A stretch of DNA of 8,280 bases, taken from an uncultured Myxococcales bacterium (lineage in GTDB: Bacteria > Myxococcota_A > UBA9042). The translations under genes and the position numbers were made by a program. Position 1 is the stretch's first letter, and the number at the start of each line of letters is the position of its first letter. The notes beneath the pieces are model-generated. The model did no database searches and had not been told where the DNA came from. It was given only the letters and a program-made list of their open reading frames with translations. Below, piece after piece: positions 1 through 5,971 of this stretch. The stretch lies in assembly GCA_903917305.1 (NCBI GenBank), contig CAIXAA010000553.1, positions 1-8,280 on the forward strand, in the 5' to 3' direction.

Positions 1-2
1 CC

Positions 3-2225
3 CTGGCGTTCCTCCTCATTGCAACGGCCTGCAGCGGAGCGGCGCCAACCCGCGCCGAGCCCGAACTCGACGAAATCCCGGATCGTTTCGCCACCATCCA
101 GCCGCGCTCGGCGGCACCGGCGTCGTCCGCTCCGTCCTCGGCCGCGCCCGGCGGGGCGGACGCCGAGGATTCGCGGAGTGCGTCGATCGATCTTTCGGCG
201 CAGGCGGAGGAGCGGCGCGCCCAGGAACTGGAACAGCAAATGGCGCGCCAGGAGGCGACCGCCCAGAAAGCGTCGGATCACGCGAAGAAGGACAGCAAGC
301 CCAAGGCGGCAAAGCCGGCGGCCAAGCTGAGCAAGAGCCAGCGCAAACGCGAGATTCTCAAGCTGCTGACCAGCGTCGGCGGCGGCACCGGCAGCGGCGT
401 GGCGAACCTGCTGGGGTCGAGCAGCAGCAGCGGCGACTCCGACATCGCCAAGGCCTTGAGCGGCACCGGCGGCGTCAGCGTCGCGGATGCTCCCGGCGGC
501 GGCAGCGTGCGCAAGTCGGAGGGCGGGCTGGCGACGCTGCCGGCGAGCACATCGCCCGCGCAGAAGCCGAAAAAGGAAAAGAAGATCATCCGCTTGGAGG
601 AGCTCAAGGTCGAAGGCAAGGTCCTGGAGCGCTTCCCCACGCTGGAGGCGCCCGACGAAGTGGCGCCGGGCACGACGTTTGCCGTGCAGGTCTCGCTGAC
701 AGAGCTCAAGCTGAGCCCGGAGGTGCAGATCCGCAGCGGCGAGACCACGGCGGACGGCAAGCTGCGCCTGCACCTGCAGGACAAGCCGGAGGGCGAGCCG
801 TGGACGCTGGACGTCGCGCTGTCCGCCCCGGGTTTTGAAGTGATTTCAGGGCAGAACCTCGTGCACATGCGCGTGCCGCAGGCGGGCGACTCGGATCCGG
901 CGCTGTTCCAGTTGAAGGCGCGGCCGCTGACCGTGCCGCGCCTGCAGACCGAGCTGTACGCGACGTTCTGGGAGCAAGGTCGCTTTTTGGCGAAGGTTTC
1001 CAAGTCGATCGCGATTGCCGCCGCGCCGGGCACGGACCGACCGAACCTGCCGCCGGTCTCGCACGCCGTGCAGGAGGCGCGCACGCCGCTGGACGACGGC
1101 AGCCCGGCGCCGGACCTGACGCTGTGGGTGCTGGAAGGCTTGGACCCGAGTCGTCCTGGGGAGTTGCACGTGCTGGTCCAGTCGCCGCACCTGCAGCCGA
1201 TCTCGGCGGTGCAGCAGATGCCGGCGGATCTGGGGCCGTGGCTGCTGGCGCGCTACGGCCAGTTCGCGGGGAGGGTCACGCGCGGTGCGCAGCCGCTGGG
1301 GGGCGAGATCCAGCCGCCGCAGGACAAGGAGACAAATGTAGCCATGATGCGCGGTTTCGGCCGGGAGCTGTTCGACCGCTTCGCGCCGCCGGTCTTCAAG
1401 GAAGCGCTCGGCCAGCTGCAGGACAAGCTGGGGCCGCGCTTTGCCAGCATCCAGATCTTCACCAATTCTCCACGCTTGCCGTGGGAGCTGATGATCGCGC
1501 CGGCCCGTGGCACCCAGCCCGAGACGGACTTCCTCGGCATCACCTACCGCGTCGCGCGCTGGCACATCTCCAGCGATGGCCGCGTCATGGGCCGGCCGGC
1601 GGCGAAGGTGTCGCTCGATCAGCTGATGGTGGTGGCGCCTGAGTATGAGGGTGCGCAGCAACTGCCTTCGCAGGCTGCGGAAGTGGCGTCGCTCAAGCGC
1701 TTGGCGCACAAGCAGTTCCGGCAGGTCGGCGGCACGCTCGAAGGGCTGCGCGGGCTGCTGAGCGGCAAGGACGGCCCGACGGCGGGCGTCGTGCACTTCG
1801 CCGGCCATGGCGCGGTCGGGGCAGGGCAGTCGCCGACGTTCGAGATCCAGCTTGGCGCGGCGCACCTCGACCTGCTGGCGTGGAAAGGGCTGGCGGGCAA
1901 CTGGGGTGGCGCGCATCCGCTCGTGTTTCTCAATGCTTGCGAAGTCGGCAGGGCGGAGCGCACGGCCGGCTTCGTCGACGGTTGGGGGCCAGCGATGCTG
2001 GAGAAGGGCGCGAGCGGCTACATCGGCGGGCTGTGGCCGCTGGGCGATGCCGGCGCGGCGGACTTCGCGGAACGCTTCTACACGGCCGGGCTGCCGGGAC
2101 ACGGCGTCGCCGTTGCGGATGCATTGCGCAAGGCCCGCAAGCAGTTCTACGACACGGGCGACCCGACCTACCTGGCCTACGTGTTCTACGGGGATGCGGC
2201 GCTCTTCTTCGCGGCGCCGGAGTGA
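3..2225 (+). CDS. CHAT-domain (caspase-like) lipoprotein, 5' end off the window
   Basis: The reading frame is open from the left edge, so the start codon is off-window; 740 residues are visible (numbered from base 3). The first ten read as the end of a lipoprotein signal, LAFLLIATAC, with the lipid-accepting Cys at 30-32. Next come an Ala/Pro/Ser linker, a charged Glu/Arg/Lys stretch (about 70-120), a Gly/Ser-rich segment (117-180), a beta-rich region (about 199-340) and a C-terminal CHAT domain (about 440-737). CHAT hallmarks are LPWEL at 492-496, HFAGHG with the presumed catalytic His602, NACE with the presumed nucleophile Cys646, then GLWPLGD and a YVFYGDAAL ending. CHAT domains are clan CD cysteine peptidases related to caspases and separases; the substrate here is unknown. 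Both catalytic residues are present, so activity is plausible. An internal ATG at 240 would delete the lipobox and is probably not the start. The Cys-rich lipoprotein gene follows after 35 bases. Confidence 0.88.
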   Translation: MAFLLIATACSGAAPTRAEPELDEIPDRFATIQPRSAAPASSAPSSAAPGGADAEDSRSASIDLSAQAEERRAQELEQQMARQEATAQKASDHAKKDSKPKAAKPAAKLSKSQRKREILKLLTSVGGGTGSGVANLLGSSSSSGDSDIAKALSGTGGVSVADAPGGGSVRKSEGGLATLPASTSPAQKPKKEKKIIRLEELKVEGKVLERFPTLEAPDEVAPGTTFAVQVSLTELKLSPEVQIRSGETTADGKLRLHLQDKPEGEPWTLDVALSAPGFEVISGQNLVHMRVPQAGDSDPALFQLKARPLTVPRLQTELYATFWEQGRFLAKVSKSIAIAAAPGTDRPNLPPVSHAVQEARTPLDDGSPAPDLTLWVLEGLDPSRPGELHVLVQSPHLQPISAVQQMPADLGPWLLARYGQFAGRVTRGAQPLGGEIQPPQDKETNVAMMRGFGRELFDRFAPPVFKEALGQLQDKLGPRFASIQIFTNSPRLPWELMIAPARGTQPETDFLGITYRVARWHISSDGRVMGRPAAKVSLDQLMVVAPEYEGAQQLPSQAAEVASLKRLAHKQFRQVGGTLEGLRGLLSGKDGPTAGVVHFAGHGAVGAGQSPTFEIQLGAAHLDLLAWKGLAGNWGGAHPLVFLNACEVGRAERTAGFVDGWGPAMLEKGASGYIGGLWPLGDAGAADFAERFYTAGLPGHGVAVADALRKARKQFYDTGDPTYLAYVFYGDAALFFAAPE

Positions 2226-2250
2226 CTGTTCTGTCCTGCAAAAACAAGAA

Positions 2251-2255
2251 AAGGA
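2251..2255 (+). promoter_or_regulatory. Ribosome binding site of the Cys-rich lipoprotein gene
   Basis: AAGGA lies five bases before the ATG at 2261, in a short A-rich spacer after the CHAT gene stop. It selects this ATG out of a much longer open frame that continues upstream through the CHAT gene. Confidence 0.7.
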
Positions 2256-2260
2256 ACCCT

Positions 2261-2746
2261 ATGATTCGCTTGCTATCCATGTCCCTTCTCACCTGCCTGA
2301 GCCTCGGCTGCTCGCAGCTCGCCGCCGATGCCACCAAGGCCATCCAAGGCAAGGCCACCGCGCTCAAGGAGGCGGACCTGCCGAATTGCTCCAAGGTCCT
2401 GACCTGTTGCGCCCATCCGGACACCGCGTCGCTGACCCAGGTGGCCTGCGGCAAGATCACGGTGCCGGTCGACGCGGTGATCGCCAAGTACACGGCCAGC
2501 AAGAAGGACATCCAGGCCAATGTGCAGCTGACCGCGGCGCAGAAGACGACCGCGCTGGCCGATCTCAAGGTGGCGACGCAGGACACGATGGAGCCGGGTT
2601 GCCGCTGCCTGCTCGAGGACACCGTGGGCAAGGTCAGCGCAGCCGGCGTGCCGACGCCGCTCGATTGCCAGACCGTCACGACGACGGGCGCGCTGCCGCA
2701 GGGCAAGACGTGCGCGGACGTGACGTCGCTGGTCACCGGGCCGTGA
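2261..2746 (+). CDS. Small cysteine-rich lipoprotein of unknown function
   Basis: The 161-residue product starts with a short signal (Met-Ile-Arg, then a Leu/Ser-rich core) ending in LSLGC, which puts the lipidated cysteine at 17. The box is slightly atypical, with Ser at -3. The mature part has eight further cysteines (43, 49, 50, 63, 114, 116, 136, 151), including a CC pair and a CRC motif. This even number suggests up to four disulfides and an extracytoplasmic location. Residues 68-108 look helical and rich in Ala, Lys and Gln. I do not recognise a family. The gene starts 35 bases after the CHAT lipoprotein gene on the same strand with its own good ribosome binding site, so co-transcription is likely and a role as partner or substrate is possible but unproven. 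It ends 24 bases before the convergent neighbour's stop. Confidence 0.82.
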   Translation: MIRLLSMSLLTCLSLGCSQLAADATKAIQGKATALKEADLPNCSKVLTCCAHPDTASLTQVACGKITVPVDAVIAKYTASKKDIQANVQLTAAQKTTALADLKVATQDTMEPGCRCLLEDTVGKVSAAGVPTPLDCQTVTTTGALPQGKTCADVTSLVTGP

Positions 2747-2747
2747 G

Positions 2748-2774
2748 CTGATGCGCAAGCCCTTGCGGCGTCAG
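2748..2774. terminator. Possible bidirectional terminator hairpin between convergent genes
   Basis: An imperfect stem pairs 2748-2758 with 2763-2774 around the loop GCCC. It has one bulged G at 2768 and one G-T pair. The hairpin fills the 24-base gap between the convergent genes and overlaps the stop codon of the minus-strand gene. No T-run follows on either strand, so intrinsic termination is only plausible. Confidence 0.4.
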
Positions 2775-3463
2775 GGTTCCTTGCCGTAGTAGTCGCTGTA
2801 GACCTTGGCGACCGCGGCCTGGCCGTCCGGCATGAAGTGCGGGCCGCCCAGCAGGAAGACGTCGCAGTTGGGCGCCTCGAACTTCGGTGCAGCCGTCACA
2901 AAACCTGGATAGGCTGCGACCACTTGCGCGATCGCCTCGTCGACGACGGGCTGCACGACGGTCTCCTGGTTGACCGAGTCCGGGCACGGCTTGTTGCCAG
3001 GCGAACGCAGCATCGTGAGCAGCTCGATGTGCTTCAAGTTCGAGTACTTCGCCTTGAGGTTGGCGACCACGGTCTTGAGCGCAGTCGTCCACTCCGCCGT
3101 CGTCGTGTAGGTCCAGTTGACGCCCGTGAACAGGACGCGATCCGGGTTGTCGGCGTGCTGCGTGCAAGGCGACACGACCGGCGTGTCCCACACGGTGTTC
3201 GTGGCATCCGCCCAGAGGTCCACGTAGGCGTGCGCCAGCGTCACGGCCTGCCAGCGCCCGTCATCGACGGCCGTCTCGAAGCCGCCAGAGAACCAATCGC
3301 CCGTGACCGACACGCCCATGACCTGCGTGCAGAGGTAGTGCGGGCTGCTGGTCGTGTCCTGGGTCGCTGCAGAATCTGACGAATTTCCAACAGCTTGAGA
3401 TCCACACGCCGCCAGCAGCAGACCCAACAGGATCGACACCGGTGCGCGCCACGTCATCGTCAT
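2771..3463 (-). CDS. SGNH-hydrolase-like lipoprotein with degenerate catalytic blocks
   Basis: The 230-residue product has a textbook lipoprotein signal ending in LLLAAC (Cys20), then a Ser/Thr/Asp linker. The ATG at 3463 is chosen because GGAG sits five bases upstream; the frame stays open further upstream but that stretch has no signal peptide. The body follows the order of SGNH/GDSL hydrolase blocks: a strand ending in VTGDW (54-57, where the family has GDS), FTGVNW (112-117, where the family has GxND), a conserved-looking helix and strand (AEWTTALKTVVANLK, then HIELLTMLRSPG), and a C-terminal GGPHF (206-210) followed by a helix, where the family has DxxH. The nucleophile Ser is replaced by Trp57 and the Asp of the last block is not apparent, although Asn116 and His209 are kept. 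It may be a binding or pseudo-enzyme version, or Ser59 may substitute. Acetyl-sugar esterases are the usual polysaccharide-linked members. The SGNH assignment is tentative; a secreted lipoprotein is secure. Confidence 0.75.
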   Translation of the reverse strand: MTMTWRAPVSILLGLLLAACGSQAVGNSSDSAATQDTTSSPHYLCTQVMGVSVTGDWFSGGFETAVDDGRWQAVTLAHAYVDLWADATNTVWDTPVVSPCTQHADNPDRVLFTGVNWTYTTTAEWTTALKTVVANLKAKYSNLKHIELLTMLRSPGNKPCPDSVNQETVVQPVVDEAIAQVVAAYPGFVTAAPKFEAPNCDVFLLGGPHFMPDGQAAVAKVYSDYYGKEP

Positions 3464-3466
3464 CGT

Positions 3467-3472
3467 CTCTCC
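3467..3472 (-). promoter_or_regulatory. Ribosome binding site fixing the SGNH-like lipoprotein start
   Basis: Read on the minus strand, GGAGAG at 3472-3467 precedes the ATG at 3463 by three bases (five from the GGAG core). A second in-frame ATG at 3457 lies 11 bases from the core and is less likely. Either start preserves the lipoprotein signal. Confidence 0.65.
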
Positions 3473-3533
3473 ACGCTTCGAGGCGCCGCGCGGCTGTGCG
3501 CGAACGACCGCACTCGCACGCGGCGGCGCCCGG

Positions 3534-3562
3534 AGTATCGGCATGGTCCGCCGCACCGTCAA
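3534..3562 (-). promoter_or_regulatory. Sigma70-like promoter for the SGNH-like lipoprotein gene
   Basis: On the minus strand TTGACG (3562-3557) and GATACT (3539-3534) are separated by exactly 17 bases, matching five of six and four of six consensus positions. Transcription would start near 3527 and leave a leader of about 64 bases before the ATG at 3463. It is the best promoter-like pair in the divergent intergenic region. Confidence 0.45.
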
Positions 3563-3709
3563 CGCGGGCTGCAGGAGCATCTCAACTCGCTGGATCCCAT
3601 GTGAAACTGCGTGCTTGACGCGTCGATCCGCCAAGGCCAGACTCTCGAACCTGGCCAGGGCGCGCGCGTCCGCTGGTCGCCGGCCCCTCCAACCGCAGAA
3701 GATGCCAAC

Positions 3710-3713
3710 AGGA
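3710..3713 (+). promoter_or_regulatory. Ribosome binding site fixing the lyase start
   Basis: AGGA lies six bases before the ATG at 3720. An in-frame ATG at 3702 and a longer open frame reaching back to 3543 lack a comparable site, and a start at 3720 gives a compact lipoprotein signal. Confidence 0.6.
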
Positions 3714-3719
3714 ACGACC

Positions 3720-5957
3720 ATGACCCGGCCTGCACGAACGCGCCAGCGATGGCGGGTCCCGGTGCTCTCGATCGTTGCTTGCTGCGTGCTGGCCTGCAGC
3801 TCCTCGCCGGCGCCGAAGCCCGCGGCGCAGCCGGTCGTGGCCGCGCATCCGCGCATGATGTACACGCCCGCGGACAAGGCCATCGTGGTCGCCCGGCAGC
3901 ACAAGGCGCCTTTCGACGCCATCTGGCAGCACCTGCGCGACGAGGCCGCGGCGACGCCGCCGACGCCGGTGCCTGGCACGTGGGATTCCGGCGTGTGGGA
4001 GCAGAACGCCAACGTCGCCCAAGCGAACGCCGTGTTGGCGTGGGCGCTCGGCGATGCCGTCGCGGCGGCGAAGGCCAAGCAGCTCCTCCTGTCGTTCAAG
4101 GACAACTTGGAGGACAACGACGACCAGGACATCGACATCCACATCCCGTCCGTGCTGTTTCCCATCGTCAATACTTGGGATCTCCTGCTCGCGACGCCGT
4201 GGATCACGCAGGACGAGGCCAAGCAGGCGCAGACCGCCATCGCCAGCGTCACGCGCAAGTTCGTCGCGCGCAACCTCGACGACTCCACGTTCAGCTTCCT
4301 GTCGTTCGTCATCACGCAGAATAACCATCCGCTGCGCGCGTCCTCGGCCATCGGCTACGTCGCGCTCGCCTTTCCGGACGACCCGGATGCGACGCGCTGG
4401 CTGGATTGGGCGACCGACCAGATGGACTACCTGCTTGGACCCAAAGGGCATTACGTCCAAAGTGACGGCGGCGTGAGCGAAGGACCGTTCTACTTCTCGT
4501 TCGGATTCGAGGCCTACGTGCCCTTCCTGCTCGCGCTGGACCGCAACAGCCCCGAGAGCGTCGTCCACCACCACACCTGCATCACGCGCAACAGCCTCGA
4601 TCCGTGGACCGACAACGGCTGCGTCGAGGGCGAGCCGTTCAAGCTCAAGAACCCTTTGCGCGATCCCTGGTTCCTGGCCACGCTCGACTGGGACATCTCG
4701 CTGCGCCGCCCGTCGGGCTTGCGCGCCGTCCTCGACGACACCCACGTCGCCATCCTGCCCGCGGGTGCCTTGATCACGCGCCTTGGCGCTCCCAGCTACT
4801 TGGTGTGGGACTGGGGCACGAACGCCGTGATGCCCTTCGACACCGGCAAGTTCGGCGATCTGTCGCCCTGGTATCTGGCCTATGTCAGCGACGTGGCTCC
4901 GAAGCCGCCACCGTGGCGCAACCGCTTCTTCGCGGCGGGCGGGCAGGCGATGTTCCGCTCCGGCTGGGGCCCGGACGACTTGTGGTTGATGCTGGTCGCC
5001 GATCACGGTCCGGCGCGCAAGACGCTGCACAACCATGCGGATGGCGCGTCGTTCGCGCTGTCGGCCTACGGCGAGGATCTGCTGATCGACACCGGCTACT
5101 ACAAGCCGGATTCCATGAAGAATCCGATCACGACCGACGCGCCGGAGCACAACGTGATCCTGATCGACGGCGTCGGCGCGCCCAAGCGCGGCCTGCTCAA
5201 CAGCTGGGGCGACACCGATGCGTTCCTCGAGAACACCAAGGACGGCGAGGCGGTCGCGTGGGCGGAGGCGCGCATCAGCTACGAGAAAGCCGAGATTCGG
5301 CGCGGTGTTGCGTTCGCGCGCAAGCGCTACTTCGTCGTGGCCGACCGCATCGCGAGCGACGTGACCACGCCGCGGGCGTTCCAGTGGCGCGCGCACCTGT
5401 GGGCGGGCTTCGATGTCGGCGGCACCTACAAGATCGCCGGCAATCGCCTGACGATGGACCGCGCGCTGGGCGGCCTCACCATTTCGGCGACCACCACGGC
5501 GGGCGATCCGACCTTCGTCGAGCCACCTTTCACGTCCATGCAGTCGCCGCACGTCCACGACATCGATGGCTCCGGCAACCATGCCGTGGCGGACGCGACG
5601 ATTTCCGCCGTCGCGCCAGGCTTTCTCGTCGTGCTGGCGCCGTACAAGCAAGGGGCGACCGGCGACGATGGACCGCTGACCGTCACCGCCATCGACGCGG
5701 GAACGGGCGGCGCCCTCTGGCGCATCGAAGGCAGCACCGCCGGCGTAAAGTGGCGCGACTTTGCCTGGCTGCGCGACGCCGGCGCCCCGAGCCAGCTGTT
5801 CTTTCTGGATGGGCACTCGCTCGAGACCGATGCGCAGTTCGTGCTGGTGTCCCAGGCGGGCGAGTTCGCGCTGCTCGCCGGCGGCGCGTGGGTCAAGTTG
5901 GACGGCGTCGCGCTGCTGTCGGCCAACACGGCGCCGGTCGCGGTCTATGCGAAGTGA
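3720..5957 (+). CDS. Heparinase II/III-family polysaccharide lyase, lipoprotein
   Basis: The 745-residue product has a basic n-region and a hydrophobic core ending in CCVLAC (lipid Cys near 24), so it should be a surface or periplasmic lipoprotein. The layout is that of the heparinase II/III and alginate-lyase (PL12/15/17/21-like) fold: HPRMMYTPADKA after the linker, an alpha-helical toroid domain (about 45-370) and a beta-sandwich C-terminal half. Catalytic-type residues are visible: Asn202-His203 in NNHPL, Tyr258 in EGPFY, the LHNHADG cluster (His437, His439), IDTGYY (Asp457, Tyr460/461) and EHN (His477). In characterised members an Asn-His pair, tyrosines and a second His neutralise the uronate and drive beta-elimination. 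Substrate (alginate, heparin-like, ulvan or other uronan) cannot be told from sequence. Its stop is followed after 14 bases by a GH88/105-type gene, the enzyme expected to process its unsaturated products. Family assignment is firm; subfamily is open. Confidence 0.9.
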   Translation: MTRPARTRQRWRVPVLSIVACCVLACSSSPAPKPAAQPVVAAHPRMMYTPADKAIVVARQHKAPFDAIWQHLRDEAAATPPTPVPGTWDSGVWEQNANVAQANAVLAWALGDAVAAAKAKQLLLSFKDNLEDNDDQDIDIHIPSVLFPIVNTWDLLLATPWITQDEAKQAQTAIASVTRKFVARNLDDSTFSFLSFVITQNNHPLRASSAIGYVALAFPDDPDATRWLDWATDQMDYLLGPKGHYVQSDGGVSEGPFYFSFGFEAYVPFLLALDRNSPESVVHHHTCITRNSLDPWTDNGCVEGEPFKLKNPLRDPWFLATLDWDISLRRPSGLRAVLDDTHVAILPAGALITRLGAPSYLVWDWGTNAVMPFDTGKFGDLSPWYLAYVSDVAPKPPPWRNRFFAAGGQAMFRSGWGPDDLWLMLVADHGPARKTLHNHADGASFALSAYGEDLLIDTGYYKPDSMKNPITTDAPEHNVILIDGVGAPKRGLLNSWGDTDAFLENTKDGEAVAWAEARISYEKAEIRRGVAFARKRYFVVADRIASDVTTPRAFQWRAHLWAGFDVGGTYKIAGNRLTMDRALGGLTISATTTAGDPTFVEPPFTSMQSPHVHDIDGSGNHAVADATISAVAPGFLVVLAPYKQGATGDDGPLTVTAIDAGTGGALWRIEGSTAGVKWRDFAWLRDAGAPSQLFFLDGHSLETDAQFVLVSQAGEFALLAGGAWVKLDGVALLSANTAPVAVYAK

Positions 5958-5961
5958 GCCT

Positions 5962-5965
5962 GGAG
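5962..5965 (+). promoter_or_regulatory. Ribosome binding site fixing the unsaturated uronyl hydrolase start
   Basis: GGAG lies six bases before the ATG at 5972 and within the short gap after the lyase stop. An in-frame GTG at 5954 overlapping the lyase stop is a weaker alternative because it would lie upstream of this site. Confidence 0.65.
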
Positions 5966-5971
5966 CCCCGG

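Larger units (their letters stand above)
3464..3719. other. Divergent intergenic region
   Basis: These 256 bases separate the divergent SGNH-like gene and the lyase operon and should hold both promoters. The minus-strand promoter is convincing. For the plus strand there is a TTGACG at 3615-3620 but only a poor -10 (CAGACT, 3638-3643, 17-base spacer). A small inverted repeat, GGCCAG at 3635-3640 and CTGGCC at 3651-3656, lies just downstream and could be a regulator site or chance in GC-rich DNA. No small gene with a ribosome binding site was seen. Confidence 0.5.

Noticed and set aside
846..2102. Minus-strand open frame of 418 codons opposite the CHAT gene
   Set aside because: Arg-rich low-information translation, fully covered by the CHAT gene whose motifs are clear.
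1880..2260. Extension of the Cys-rich lipoprotein frame back into the CHAT gene
   Set aside because: It overlaps CHAT catalytic-region coding sequence and would bury the lipoprotein signal; ATG 2261 has AAGGA at the right distance.
3615..3643. Plus-strand promoter for the lyase operon (TTGACG with CAGACT)
   Set aside because: The -10 matches only three of six positions, so it is mentioned in the intergenic note and not called as a promoter.
3464..4351. N-terminal extension of the SGNH-like lipoprotein frame
   Set aside because: The extension runs through the divergent spacer and the lyase gene in antisense; the lipoprotein signal and GGAG support a start at 3463.
3582..5816. Minus-strand open frame of 744 codons opposite the lyase gene
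   Set aside because: It is rich in Arg and Gly, has no recognisable domain or signal, and mirrors the well-supported lyase gene; long antisense frames are expected at this GC content.
4604..5971. Upstream part of the open frame containing the uronyl hydrolase
   Set aside because: It overlaps the lyase gene in another frame and is Arg-rich; the signal peptide and ribosome binding site place the real start at 5972.
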